Shown: positions 26,595 through 35,154 of the stretch, in pieces | Layout of the letters: every line of letters starts with the position of its first letter | Position numbering within the stretch: position 1 is the first letter of the stretch | Assembly: GCA_016869555.1 (NCBI GenBank) | Contig: VGDY01000002.1 | Location: 1-64,000, forward strand | Direction: 5' to 3' | Source: Alphaproteobacteria bacterium | GTDB lineage: Bacteria > Pseudomonadota > Alphaproteobacteria > Rhizobiales > Beijerinckiaceae | Length of the DNA stretch: 64,000 nucleotides | The notes under the pieces: generated by a model | Told to the model about the DNA's origin: nothing | Databases searched by the model: none | The model's input: only the letters and a program-made list of their open reading frames with translations | Translations under genes and position numbers: made by a program

Positions 26595-26818
26595 GCGGAT
26601 GTTCGTCCGGCGAGAGAGGCAGGCGTGGCCGCGCCGCGCCTTTAGCGGTCATGAGCGCTTCCAGCCGGCGTTTTGAACGGCCGCCGACGCCCCGCCTGCG
26701 CGGACCATCAAGCCCGCGGGAAATTACGCTCAAATGACGCACGCCGACAAGTTGGCGCTTTGCGCCTCGGGCGCTATTTTGGTCAGCGATCGAAAAATTC
26801 CAGCGAAGGTCGGGCGTG

Positions 26819-27010
26819 ATGAAAAGCGAAGCAGACGATCCGCCGCCCCGCCTCGCGGCTTTCGAGATCGGCCAGCCGCTCGATCTTCTCTCCATCGCCG
26901 AACTCGACGAACGCATCGAGCGGCTGCGGCAGGAAATCGCGCGGTTAGAGGCCGCCCGCGCGGCGAAACAGGCGGCGAGCGCCGCCGCCGACGCGTTTTT
27001 CAAGAAGTAG
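26819..27010 (+). CDS. DUF1192 family small protein
   Basis: A 63-residue protein whose core matches DUF1192: FEIGQPLDLLSIAELDERI, followed by a coiled-coil helix of alternating Glu, Arg and Ala (IERLRQEIARLEAARAAKQ). It is common in rhizobia-like bacteria and has no known function. Transcribed away from ppdK. A GTG three bases earlier (26816) is an alternative start. Confidence 0.8.
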   Translation: MKSEADDPPPRLAAFEIGQPLDLLSIAELDERIERLRQEIARLEAARAAKQAASAAADAFFKK

Positions 27011-27040
27011 CCTCTCGTCGGCGCAGGGCTATCGAGTGAA

Positions 27041-27096
27041 GGGCTTCCTCATCCTGAGGAGCGTGCGCAGCACGCGTCTCGAAGGACGAGGAAGCC
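27041..27096. repeat. Palindromic repeat, CTGAGGAG/CTCGAAGGACGAGG family, copy A
   Basis: Outer stem GGGCTTCCTC (27041-27050) pairs perfectly with GAGGAAGCCC (27087-27096). Inside are the family cores CCTGAGGAG and GTCTCGAAGGACGAGG, with a middle hairpin from GCGTGC/GCACGC. Copy B lies 14 bases on in the opposite orientation. The 305-base gap 27011-27315 contains these two copies and then the leader of aspS. Confidence 0.85.
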
Positions 27097-27110
27097 CGAC
27101 TTTGCGCATG

Positions 27111-27176
27111 TTTTCCTCACCCTCGTCCTTCGAGACGGCCTCTTCGAGGCCTCCTCAGGATGAGGGTGAGGAAAAC
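27111..27176. repeat. Palindromic repeat, same family, copy B (inverted)
   Basis: Outer stem TTTTCCTCACCCTC pairs with GAGGGTGAGGAAAA (14 bases). The cores CGTCCTTCGAGAC and CTCCTCAGGATGAGG are the complement of copy A. The middle hairpin is GGCCTC/GAGGCC. Outer and middle stems differ in sequence from copy A yet both stay fully paired. Confidence 0.85.
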
Positions 27177-27315
27177 GACGCTTCACCTGATTCCTCTGTC
27201 GGCCGGCGACGTTCGGCTTGACAGCCGACGACGGCACATGCCCTTTCTGCGCGCGAAACGCCCGATCCTTCCGGGATCGCGCCCTTATTAACCCGAAATC
27301 CCAACGAGCCGGCCC

Positions 27316-29097
27316 TTGCATCGCTACCGTTCGCATAATTGTGGCGCGCCCAATGAGGCGCTCGTCGGCGAAAAAATCCGGCTTTCCGGCTGGTGCCATC
27401 GCATCCGCGACCATGGCGGCGTGCTGTTTATCGACCTGCGCGACCATTACGGCCTGACGCAATGCGTCGTCGATCCGGATTCGCCGGCCTTTGCGCAGGC
27501 CGAGAAGCTGCGCTCGGAATGGGTGGTGCGGCTCGACGGCGAAGTGCGCAAGCGCCCCGCCGGCACCGAAAATTCAGACATGCCGACCGGACAGGTCGAG
27601 GTTTACGTCGGCGAAATCGAGGTTCTGGGCCCGGCCGCCGAATTGCCGGTGCCGGTCTTCGGCGACCAGCCCTATCCCGAGGACACGCGCCTCAAATATC
27701 GCTTCATCGATCTGCGTCGCGAGAAGCTGCACCAGAACATCATGCTGCGCGGGCGCATCATCGATTCGATCCGCATGCGCATGAAACAGGCGGGTTTCTT
27801 CGAGTTCCAGACGCCGATCCTGACCGCCTCCTCGCCCGAGGGCGCGCGCGACTTTCTGGTGCCCTCGCGCCTGCATCCGGGCAAATTCTACGCGCTGCCG
27901 CAGGCGCCGCAGCAGTTCAAGCAGCTCATCATGGTCGCGGGCTTCGATCGCTATTTCCAGATCGCGCCCTGTTTTCGCGACGAAGACGCGCGCGCCGACC
28001 GCTCGCCGGGAGAATTCTACCAGCTCGACGTCGAAATGAGCTTTGTGACGCAGGACGACGTGTTCGACGCGATCGAGCCGGTGCTGCGCGGGCTCTTCGA
28101 GGAATTCGCCAACGGCAAGAGCGTCACGCAGAAATTCCCGCGCATTTCCTTCCGCGAGGCGATGCTGAAATATGGGTCCGACAAGCCGGATTTGCGCAAT
28201 CCGCTGCTCATCGCCGACGTGTCCGAGGAATTCGCCCGCGAGGATGTGAGCTTCAAGGCGTTCAAGGGCAAGACCGTGCGCGCCATTCCTGCGCCCGGCG
28301 CCGCCGTGCAGCCCCGCAGCTTCTTCGACAAGCTCAACGACTGGGCGCGCAGCGAAGGCGCGCCGGGCCTTGGCTATGTGATATTCGAGGAAGAAAACGG
28401 CGCGCTCGCCGGCAAGGGCCCGATCGCGAAATTCATTCCCGCGGAGGCGCAGGCCGCGATCGCCGCCAAGGCGGGCGTCAAGGCGGGCGACGCGGTGTTC
28501 TTCTCGGCCGGCGAAGAGACGGCGGCGGCGAAACTCGCTGGCGCGGCGCGCATCCGCATCGGCGACGAACTCGGCCTGTCGAAGACAGGCGTGTTCGAAT
28601 TTTGCTGGATCGTCGACTTCCCGATGTATGAGTGGAACGAGGACGAGAAGAAGATCGACTTTTCGCACAATCCCTTCTCGATGCCGCAGGGCGGGCTCGA
28701 CGCGCTGGATACGATGGACCCGCTCGACATCAAGGCGTGGCAATACGACATCGTCTGCAATGGCGTGGAATTATCCTCGGGCGCGATCCGCAACCATCGT
28801 CCCGACATCATGCGTCGCGCGTTCGAGATCGCCGGCTATGGCGAAGACGTGCTGATCGACAAATTCGGTGGCATGTATCGCGCCTTCCAATATGGCGCGC
28901 CGCCGCATGGCGGCATCGCGCCCGGCGTCGACCGCATCGTCATGCTGCTCGCGGAAGAGGAAAACTTACGCGAAGTGACGCTGTTTCCGATGAATCAGCG
29001 CGCCGAGGATCTGCTGATGGGCGCGCCGTCGGAAGCGACGATGAAACATCTGCGCGAACTGCACATCAGGCTGAATCTGCCGGAGGGCAAGACCTAA
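27316..29097 (+). CDS. aspS: Aspartate--tRNA ligase
   Basis: Class II aminoacyl-tRNA synthetase of 593 residues. Order: N-terminal OB-fold anticodon domain ([29 protein letters not shown]), catalytic core with motif 2 ([26 protein letters not shown]), the bacterial insertion GAD domain (about 290-420), and motif 3 ([14 protein letters not shown]). It begins with a TTG at 27316: the protein then starts [10 protein letters not shown], which is the conserved alphaproteobacterial N-terminus, and no in-frame ATG lies close. A small hairpin (CGATCC/GGATCG) sits about 40 bases upstream. Many alphaproteobacterial AspRS also charge tRNA-Asn; this cannot be decided here. Confidence 0.95.
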   Translation: MHRYRSHNCGAPNEALVGEKIRLSGWCHRIRDHGGVLFIDLRDHYGLTQCVVDPDSPAFAQAEKLRSEWVVRLDGEVRKRPAGTENSDMPTGQVEVYVGEIEVLGPAAELPVPVFGDQPYPEDTRLKYRFIDLRREKLHQNIMLRGRIIDSIRMRMKQAGFFEFQTPILTASSPEGARDFLVPSRLHPGKFYALPQAPQQFKQLIMVAGFDRYFQIAPCFRDEDARADRSPGEFYQLDVEMSFVTQDDVFDAIEPVLRGLFEEFANGKSVTQKFPRISFREAMLKYGSDKPDLRNPLLIADVSEEFAREDVSFKAFKGKTVRAIPAPGAAVQPRSFFDKLNDWARSEGAPGLGYVIFEEENGALAGKGPIAKFIPAEAQAAIAAKAGVKAGDAVFFSAGEETAAAKLAGAARIRIGDELGLSKTGVFEFCWIVDFPMYEWNEDEKKIDFSHNPFSMPQGGLDALDTMDPLDIKAWQYDIVCNGVELSSGAIRNHRPDIMRRAFEIAGYGEDVLIDKFGGMYRAFQYGAPPHGGIAPGVDRIVMLLAEEENLREVTLFPMNQRAEDLLMGAPSEATMKHLRELHIRLNLPEGKT

Positions 29098-29244
29098 GCC
29101 TGCTGCAAGAACGCCGGCGGATCGTGTGGCTGCGGCGCCAGCGGCCATCCAAACGGGCGCTGCGCGCAGACCGAGCAACCCGCGGCCCCGGTGGCGCAAT
29201 CCGCGACCCGAAAGGTGGCGTCGGCAATGCGCCGGCGCTTCGCC

Positions 29245-29273
29245 TTGCTTCCCGTGGCGCGGTCCCCTATAAG
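29245..29273 (+). promoter_or_regulatory. Likely rplY promoter, with leader hairpin
   Basis: TTGCTT (29245-29250), 17-base spacer, TATAAG (29268-29273) fits a housekeeping promoter. Transcription from about 29280 would give a leader of roughly 66 bases. The leader holds AGGCG (29306-29310), CGCCT (29316-29320) and a T-rich run to 29328, which looks like a weak intrinsic terminator, and then an AAAGGA ribosome site before rplY. The hairpin could act as an attenuator. Confidence 0.45.
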
Positions 29274-29345
29274 CGCCGCGGCGCCTGCGTTTCCGACACC
29301 CCTGGAGGCGAGCAGCGCCTTTTCTTTTGACTAAAGGACACCGAC

Positions 29346-30008
29346 ATGGCCGAGACCAAGAAGCTCGCGGCCGCGGTGCGCAGCGGGACAGGCAAGGGGG
29401 CCGCCCGCAGCGTTCGCCGTGAGGGCCGTATTCCAGCAGTTCTGTATGGCGGCGGCGAAGCGCCGCAGCCGCTCTCGCTCGACAAGAAGAACGTGACTCA
29501 TCTCATCTTTTCCGGTCACTTCCTCACGACGATTTTCGAGCTCGACATCAACGGCAAGAAAGAGCGCGCGATCCCGCGCGACTATCAGCTCGACGTCGTC
29601 AAGGATACGCCGATCCATGTCGATTTTCTGCGCCTGAAGCCGGGTTCACGGCTGCGCGTCAACGTGCCGGTGCATTTCATCAACCAGGAGGCGGCGCCCG
29701 GCATCAAACGCGGCGGCGCGCTCAACATCGTCTACCACACGGTGGAGATGTGGGTGCCGGCCGACAATATTCCGGAAGCGATCACCGCCGATCTGACCGG
29801 CATGGACTTCAACGATTCGTTGCATATTTCGGCGATCCCGCTGCCGGAAGGCTGCAGGCCGACAAATCCCGACAAGGATTTCACCGTGGCGAGCCTGTCG
29901 CCGCCGGCGGGCGGCGGCGTTGAGGAGGAAGCTCCGGCCGCGACGGCGGCGCCCGCAGCCGCTCCCGCCAAGGCGGCGGCTCCCGCCAAGGACGAAAAGA
30001 AGAAGTAA
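29346..30008 (+). CDS. rplY: 50S ribosomal protein L25 (general stress protein Ctc form)
   Basis: Long (CTC/TL5) form of L25 that binds 5S rRNA. The 220-residue protein has the N-terminal L25 domain (about 1-95; [22 protein letters not shown]), the C-terminal beta domain (about 100-185; [22 protein letters not shown]), and an Ala/Pro/Lys tail ([20 protein letters not shown]) common in alphaproteobacteria. It is followed by a terminator and then pth, the usual order. Confidence 0.94.
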   Translation: MAETKKLAAAVRSGTGKGAARSVRREGRIPAVLYGGGEAPQPLSLDKKNVTHLIFSGHFLTTIFELDINGKKERAIPRDYQLDVVKDTPIHVDFLRLKPGSRLRVNVPVHFINQEAAPGIKRGGALNIVYHTVEMWVPADNIPEAITADLTGMDFNDSLHISAIPLPEGCRPTNPDKDFTVASLSPPAGGGVEEEAPAATAAPAAAPAKAAAPAKDEKKK

Positions 30009-30031
30009 GCGCCGCAAGGCCGCCGTGTTAA

Positions 30032-30055
30032 TGGCCGGGTTCGCCCGGCCATTTT
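30032..30055 (+). terminator. Rho-independent terminator after rplY
   Basis: TGGCCGGG and CCCGGCCA pair around a TTCG tetraloop, followed by TTTTT. It lies between rplY and pth, so pth is either reached by read-through or transcribed from its own promoter. Confidence 0.85.
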
Positions 30056-30071
30056 TATGTCAGAGGCTCCC

Positions 30072-30677
30072 ATGCTGCTCCTTGTCGGACTCGGCAATCC
30101 CGGACGCGCTTACGCCAGGAACCGGCACAATATCGGCTTCATGGCGCTCGAAGCGATCGCCAGACGCCATGGCTTCGCGCAGGCGCGGGGGCGTTTTCAG
30201 GGTCTTCTCAGCGAGGGAACGATCGGCGGCGAACGCGTCATGCTGCTCGCGCCGCAAACCTATATGAACGAGAGCGGCCGTTCGGTCGGCGAAGCGGCGC
30301 GTTTTCACAAGATCGGACCGGACGAAATCGTCGTCATTCACGACGAACTCGATCTCGCCCCGGGCAAGTGCCGGATCAAGACCGGCGGCGGCGTCGCGGG
30401 CCATAATGGCTTGCGCTCGATCACCGCCCATATCGGCAACGACTATAAGCGCGTGCGGCTCGGCATCGGCCATCCCGGCGACAAGGCGCTGGTGCATTCC
30501 TATGTGCTGAGCGATTTCGCCAAGAGCGAGGAGCCCTGGGTCGCCGCGCTCTGCGAGGCGATCGCCGACAACGCCGCGCTGCTCGTCAAGGACGACGACG
30601 CCGGCCTGCAGAACAGGCTGCATCTCGCCATGGAGGCGAAAGGCTTTAGCGCGGTGAAACGCCTGGGCGAGGCATAG
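30072..30677 (+). CDS. pth: Peptidyl-tRNA hydrolase
   Basis: Releases peptides from prematurely dropped peptidyl-tRNA. Family landmarks are [25 protein letters not shown] (with the catalytic His), [44 protein letters not shown] and VRLGIGHPG. The start at 30072 was chosen because AGAGG precedes it and the protein then begins directly at the first strand. The ATG at 30057 falls almost on the T-tract of the upstream terminator. 201 residues is normal. Rescue of stalled translation continues next door with ssrA and sspB. Confidence 0.94.
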   Translation: MLLLVGLGNPGRAYARNRHNIGFMALEAIARRHGFAQARGRFQGLLSEGTIGGERVMLLAPQTYMNESGRSVGEAARFHKIGPDEIVVIHDELDLAPGKCRIKTGGGVAGHNGLRSITAHIGNDYKRVRLGIGHPGDKALVHSYVLSDFAKSEEPWVAALCEAIADNAALLVKDDDAGLQNRLHLAMEAKGFSAVKRLGEA

Positions 30678-30780
30678 TCGCGGCGTCGCCCGATCCGGCG
30701 CGTTTCAGCAAGCCTCGGCGCCCGCAAAGGCTTCGAGAGACTTGCGCACAGGCGGCCCTTTCCCAAAATCCCGCAAACCC

Positions 30781-31120
30781 CTATATTCGATTTGCCGTCG
30801 CTTGCGGCGGCTATGGCGATAAACGGACACCGTAATAAACCATTCGGACCCGGGGGCGGTACCCGGCGCCTCCACCCAAGCCCGTCGCCTGCGGCGGGTT
30901 TCGGCGGGGGCGAAATAGGATCGACGAGGGTGTAAAGGGTGATTTTTCGCTCGGCATGATACCGCCGTTATCGGGTCAAACCTTATAGTTGCCAACGACA
31001 ACTATGCTCCGGTGGCCGTCGCTGCGTAATGCAGCGCCCAAACCGGGATTAAAGTCCTAAGGGGTTGCACCTTTAGGCGGGGTCCGGAGGCGCCTGGCAA
31101 CAGAAGCCTCCACTTAATTC
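30781..31120 (+). ncRNA. ssrA: Transfer-messenger RNA, permuted two-piece form
   Basis: Rescues stalled ribosomes. The gene is circularly permuted, as in other alphaproteobacteria. The acceptor piece comes first, with a T-arm-like segment and the 3' end GGCGCCTCCACCCA at about 30865-30878. A processed spacer follows, then the coding piece starting GGGGGCGAAATAGG at 30906, whose first bases pair with the acceptor end. The tag frame at 30991-31026 reads ANDNYAPVAVAA, then TAA. Pseudoknot-like stems follow, the last being GGAGGC/GCCTCC (31086-31091/31106-31111). The outer ends are approximate. No gene is seen in 30678-30780, which probably holds the promoter. Confidence 0.93.
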
Positions 31121-31211
31121 TTTTCGCGCCGCGGCGACGCAAAGCGCGGCAATTGAGATGGTCGGAAGCGGCAGCCGGACGACCATGCAGCTAGCGGTTT
31201 GGCGCGGGGCA

Positions 31212-31883
31212 ATGGCCAAGGACATTATTCGCTACGATCTTCTCGTCCAGGACGCCATGCGCGGCGTCATGCGCAGGGTGCTGGGCGACGTCGCCGAAAA
31301 CGGCTATCTGCCGGGCGATCATCACTTCACCATCAGCTTCCGCACCGACGCGCCGGGCGTAACGATTTCGCGCCGCCTCGCCGAGCAATGGCCGCGCGAA
31401 CTGACGATCATCCTGCAGCATCAATATTCGAATCTCGAAGTCGATGACGAAGGCTTCGGCGTCACTCTGTCCTTCCGCTCGATCCCCGAGCATCTTTACG
31501 TGCCTTTCGCATCCGTCACCGGCTTCTTCGATCCCGCGGTCCAATTCGGCCTGAGCTTCGAGGAAGCGGAAGATGCGGATGAGGAGACGGAAGACGAGAC
31601 GCGCTCTGTCGGACCGAGCCTCGTCGCCAAGACGCCCGAGCCGGCGAAGGCGCCCAAGCCGTCGCCGGCGCAGGAGATCAAGCCGTTGAAGGCGGAGACC
31701 GGCAAAATCCAGGCGGGCAAGGTTGAATCGACCAAGATTGAATCAACCAAGATTGAATCAAACAAGCCGGAGCCCGCAAAAGCCGCGAGCGGCGAGAAGC
31801 CAAGAAAGCTCAGGACCGTCGAAACGAAGGACGAAGGCGACGAGAAGGTCGTCTCGATCGACGCCTTCCGCAAAAAGCCCTGA
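31212..31883 (+). CDS. sspB: SspB family ClpXP adaptor
   Basis: Alpha-type SspB, which tethers ssrA-tagged proteins to ClpXP for degradation. The 223-residue protein has the substrate-binding domain (about 1-120; IRYDLLVQDAMRGVMRRVLGDVAENGYLPGDHHFTISF, then VTISRRLAEQWP and VPFASVTGFFDPAVQFGLSF). A long flexible Glu/Lys/Pro linker follows, ending in a short conserved tail (EKVVSIDAFRKKP) that would dock to ClpX. It starts about 90 bases after the tmRNA gene itself. ATG at 31212 is chosen over upstream in-frame Met codons because the family begins with this domain. Overlaps the next start by one base (TGATG). Confidence 0.9.
   Translation: MAKDIIRYDLLVQDAMRGVMRRVLGDVAENGYLPGDHHFTISFRTDAPGVTISRRLAEQWPRELTIILQHQYSNLEVDDEGFGVTLSFRSIPEHLYVPFASVTGFFDPAVQFGLSFEEAEDADEETEDETRSVGPSLVAKTPEPAKAPKPSPAQEIKPLKAETGKIQAGKVESTKIESTKIESNKPEPAKAASGEKPRKLRTVETKDEGDEKVVSIDAFRKKP
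31722..31766 (+). repeat. 15-base tandem repeat inside sspB linker
   Basis: Three units of 15 bases, consensus ATTGAATCAACCAAG, encode VESTK, IESTK and IESNK in the disordered linker. It keeps frame and would change only linker length on slippage. Confidence 0.85.
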
Positions 31884-32077
31884 TGGGCGACATCGTCAAT
31901 CTCCGCCGCGCCCGCAAAGCCCGCGAGAAGCGCGCGAAGGACGATCAGGCGCAGCGGAATCGCATTGCGCATGGACGCGGCAAGGCCGAGCGTGAACTGA
32001 CCGCCGCGCAGACCTTGCTGGAGACGGCGAGGCTCGACGCGCATAGGCGCGAAAGAGAAACGGACGATAGAGCGTGA
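31883..32077 (+). CDS. DUF4169 family small protein
   Basis: A 64-residue, highly basic protein. MGDIVNLRRARKAREKR at the start is the DUF4169 signature; the rest is a charged helix (ERELTAAQTLLETARLDAHRRE). Function unknown. It is translationally coupled to sspB (TGATG) and overlaps the next gene by 4 bases (GTGA), so the three form one operon. Confidence 0.8.
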   Translation: MGDIVNLRRARKAREKRAKDDQAQRNRIAHGRGKAERELTAAQTLLETARLDAHRRERETDDRA

Positions 32078-32355
32078 GCGAAGCGGGCGCTGCGCCGCAG
32101 TCCGTGCGCATCGTCAAACATTCGGTCGTCATCGCCGGCCATCGCACCAGCGTCTCGCTTGAAGACGCCTTCTGGCGGGCGCTGAAGGACATCGCCGCGC
32201 AGGAGAGCGTCTCACTCGCGGCGCTGATCGCGCGGGTGGACGCGGGACGGGGCGAAGCGAATCTGTCCTCGGCGCTGCGCGTGTTCGTGCTGGAGCGGGC
32301 GTTGGAGGCACACCCTCGCCTCGAGAAGAGGCTCGGACTGGAGCAGACTAACTAA
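32074..32355 (+). CDS. Ribbon-helix-helix domain protein
   Basis: A 93-residue protein with a C-terminal two-thirds like the RHH_4 family: VVIAGHRTSVSLEDAFWRALKDIAAQESVSLAALIARVD, then LSSALRVFVLE. Such proteins occur widely in alphaproteobacteria, often after sspB and a DUF4169 gene; DNA binding is inferred from the fold. It begins with GTG at 32074 inside the stop of the previous gene. Confidence 0.78.
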   Translation: MSEAGAAPQSVRIVKHSVVIAGHRTSVSLEDAFWRALKDIAAQESVSLAALIARVDAGRGEANLSSALRVFVLERALEAHPRLEKRLGLEQTN

Positions 32356-32373
32356 ACCGTCCACGCCGGCGCC

Positions 32374-32442
32374 ATGCCCCCTCACCCTCATGCTGAGGAG
32401 GCTCCGAAGGAGCCGTCTCGAAGCACGAGGGTGAGGGGGCAT
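32374..32442. repeat. Palindromic repeat, CTGAGGAG family, copy C
   Basis: Outer stem ATGCCCCCTCACCCTC pairs with GAGGGTGAGGGGGCAT (16 bases, perfect). The middle hairpin is GGCTCC/GGAGCC. Same family as 27041-27176 with different stems. It ends two bases into copy D. Confidence 0.87.
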
Positions 32443-32497
32443 TGATCCCTCGTCCTTCGAGACGCCGCTTCGCGGCTCCTCAGGATGAGGGATCAAT
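32441..32497. repeat. Palindromic repeat, same family, copy D (inverted)
   Basis: Outer stem ATTGATCCCTC pairs with GAGGGATCAAT. Cores GTCCTTCGAGAC and GCTCCTCAGGATGAGG are in the opposite orientation to copy C. The middle hairpin is GCCGC/GCGGC. Lies just before the uvrD-type gene. Confidence 0.87.
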
Positions 32498-32554
32498 GTC
32501 AATCACTCGGCGACAAGTGATTCGCCTTCCGTTCTCCTGTATGCTCGCAGAATC

Positions 32555-34921
32555 ATGAACAGCAGCCCGTCGCCCCAGCCCGACGATTATACGCCCCAAA
32601 CGGGCGGTCTCGCCGCGCGCGCGGCGGCAAGCGCGGGTCGGCCGCGCTATCTCGACGCGCTCAATCCCGAACAGCGCGCCGCCGTCGAGACGCTCGACGG
32701 CCCGGTGCTGGTGCTCGCCGGCGCCGGCACCGGAAAGACGCGGGCGCTGACGACGCGCATCGCCCATATTCTCGCGCTCGGCAAGGCGCGCGCCTATGAA
32801 ATCCTCGCCGTCACCTTCACCAACAAGGCGGCGCGCGAAATGCGCGAACGTGTCGAGGCGCTGGTCGGCGAAGGCGCGCAGGCCATGCAATGGCTCGGCA
32901 CGTTCCACGCGATCAGCGCCAAGATTTTGCGCCGCCACGCCGAACTCGTCGGCTTGAAGCCGAACTTCACCATTCTCGATGTCGACGACCAAATCCGCCT
33001 GTTGAAGCAAGTGCTGCAGGCCGAGAATATCGACGACAAGCGCTGGCCGGCGCGCGCGCTCGCCATGCGCATCGACGGCTGGAAGAATCGCGGGCTGACG
33101 CCGGCGCAAATTCCCGCCGGCGAATCGGAGAGCTTCGCCAACGGCAAGGGCGCGGCGCTTTACGCGCTCTATCAGGAACGGCTCAAAGTTCTGAACGCCG
33201 TCGATTTCGGCGATCTGTTGATGGAGAGCCTGCGGCTCTTTCGCGACAATCCGGATGTGCTCGCCGATTATCAGCGGCGCTTCAAATATATTCTCGTCGA
33301 CGAATATCAGGACACCAATATCGCGCAATATCTCTGGCTGCGGCTGATCTCGCAGGCGCGCGCGCCGGGGCTGCAAAATCTCTGCTGCGTCGGCGACGAC
33401 GATCAAAGCGTCTATGGCTGGCGCGGCGCCGAGGTCGAGAACATCTTGCGTTTCGATCAGGATTTTCCCGGCGCGAAAGTGATCCGCCTGGAGCGCAATT
33501 ACCGCTCGACGGGACATATTCTTGCCGCCGCGTCGCATCTCATCTCGCATAATGACGGCCGCCTCGGCAAAACCCTGTTCACCGATGGCGGCGACGGCGA
33601 AAAGCCGACGCTGACCGGCGTGTGGGACAGCCAGGAAGAGGCGCGGGTCGTCGGCGAGGACATCGAGCAATTGCATCGCAAGGGCGATTCGCTCGAAGAC
33701 ATCGCCATTCTCGTGCGCGCCTCGTTTCAGATGCGCGAATTCGAAGAGCGCTTCGTCGAAATCGGCCTGCCCTATCGCGTCATCGGCGGCCCGCGCTTTT
33801 ACGAGCGCCTCGAAATCCGCGACGCGCTCGCTTATTTGCGCTGCGTCGCGCAGCCCGCCGACGATCTCGCTTTCGAGCGCATCATCAATACGCCGAAGCG
33901 CGGGCTCGGCGACGCCACGCTGCAGATGCTGCATGAATATGCGCGGCGAGAGCGCACGCCGCTGATGCAGGCGGCGCGTTTTCTTGTCGAAAGCGAGGAA
34001 TTGAAGCCCAAGCCCCGCGGGACGCTGCGCGGCCTCATCGCGGATTTCGACCGCTGGCGCACGCTGATCGATGCAAAACCGCAACACGAGCTGGCCGAGC
34101 TTGTGCTCGATGAATCCGGCTACACGGAGATGTGGCGCGCCGACAAGACGCCGGAGGCCGCTGGGCGGCTCGACAATTTGAAAGAGCTGGTTCGGGCGAT
34201 GGAGGCCTTTCCCGATCTCGCCGCGTTTCTCGAACATGTGTCGCTGGTCATGGAGACCGACAGCGCCGTCGATCAGGAGCGCGTGTCGATCATGACGCTG
34301 CATGGCGCCAAGGGCCTCGAATTCGAGACCGTCTATCTCCCCGGCTGGGAGGAAGGCCTGTTTCCGAGCCAGCGCACGCTCGATGAACAGGGGCGCGCCG
34401 GATTGGAGGAAGAACGCCGCCTCGCCTATGTCGGCCTGACGCGCGCCAAGCGGCGGGCGAAGATTTTTTTCGCCAGCAACCGGCGCATTCACGGTCTGTG
34501 GCAGCCGACCGTGCCGTCGCGCTTCATCGACAATCTGCCGACCGGCAATGTCGAAGTGGTCGAGGCGCCGAGCGGCTCGCAATATGGCTCCTACGGCGTC
34601 TCGCGCTTCGCCAATCTCGACGTCTATGGCTCGGACTATTCGACGCCGGGCTGGAAGCGGGCGCAGGCTACGCGGGGCGATTCCGCGCGCGGCGACACGG
34701 CGCGCGAGTCGCGCGGATCGCGCACAAAACAGCCGATGACGATCGACGGCGAAGTGATCGCGCGCTCGTCCGGCGGCGCGCGCTTTGCGGTTGGCGCGCG
34801 GGTGTTTCACTTGAAGTTCGGGCCTGGTTCGGTGGCGGCGGTCGACGGGAACAAGCTCACCGTCGATTTCGACAAGGCGGGCAGGAAGATGGTGCTGGAG
34901 AGTTTTGTGCAGGCGGGGTGA
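32555..34921 (+). CDS. uvrD: UvrD/PcrA-type ATP-dependent DNA helicase
   Basis: Superfamily 1A 3'-5' helicase of 788 residues, acting in nucleotide excision and mismatch repair. Motifs in order: Q motif near LNPEQRAAV, Walker A AGAGTGKT (55-62), Walker B ILVDEYQDTN, motif III VGDDDQSVYGWRGAEVENI, motif IV RLERNYRSTGHIL, motif V VSIMTLHGAKGLEFETVYLPG, motif VI EERRLAYVGLTRAKRR. A Tudor-like C-terminal domain is present (GARVFHLKFGPGSV). PcrA is the alternative name; alphaproteobacterial members are usually called UvrD. It is transcribed alone. Confidence 0.94.
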   Translation: MNSSPSPQPDDYTPQTGGLAARAAASAGRPRYLDALNPEQRAAVETLDGPVLVLAGAGTGKTRALTTRIAHILALGKARAYEILAVTFTNKAAREMRERVEALVGEGAQAMQWLGTFHAISAKILRRHAELVGLKPNFTILDVDDQIRLLKQVLQAENIDDKRWPARALAMRIDGWKNRGLTPAQIPAGESESFANGKGAALYALYQERLKVLNAVDFGDLLMESLRLFRDNPDVLADYQRRFKYILVDEYQDTNIAQYLWLRLISQARAPGLQNLCCVGDDDQSVYGWRGAEVENILRFDQDFPGAKVIRLERNYRSTGHILAAASHLISHNDGRLGKTLFTDGGDGEKPTLTGVWDSQEEARVVGEDIEQLHRKGDSLEDIAILVRASFQMREFEERFVEIGLPYRVIGGPRFYERLEIRDALAYLRCVAQPADDLAFERIINTPKRGLGDATLQMLHEYARRERTPLMQAARFLVESEELKPKPRGTLRGLIADFDRWRTLIDAKPQHELAELVLDESGYTEMWRADKTPEAAGRLDNLKELVRAMEAFPDLAAFLEHVSLVMETDSAVDQERVSIMTLHGAKGLEFETVYLPGWEEGLFPSQRTLDEQGRAGLEEERRLAYVGLTRAKRRAKIFFASNRRIHGLWQPTVPSRFIDNLPTGNVEVVEAPSGSQYGSYGVSRFANLDVYGSDYSTPGWKRAQATRGDSARGDTARESRGSRTKQPMTIDGEVIARSSGGARFAVGARVFHLKFGPGSVAAVDGNKLTVDFDKAGRKMVLESFVQAG

Positions 34922-35154
34922 GGAAAAGTGCAATGGCTAATTGTCAATTGAGATAGAGTGTCCCCTATCGACCAAATTCTTTTAGAATCAGTCCTATTAA
35001 TTCATTTGGTCCGCGGATCGCTATAATGCGACCTCAAATGAACGAATGCGGATTGCCATAATAAATCAAGCAGGTAAGTGAGTCGCACTCTCAACGCTCA
35101 ATTGACGGCTCACCGAGCGCCGTAGAATCCTCGAGTCGAGATCGGGGAATTACA

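Noticed and set aside
32480-34933. 817-codon open frame on the minus strand opposite uvrD
   Set aside because: It mirrors a full helicase with all motifs; high-GC codon bias leaves the antisense frame open. Its protein is Arg/Ala/Gln-rich with no domain.
34943-35106. GTCAATTGAG and its inverse flanking the gap before hicA, as possible insertion ends
   Set aside because: The 10-mers contain the self-complementary CAATTG and are short enough to be chance; no duplication or element lies between them.
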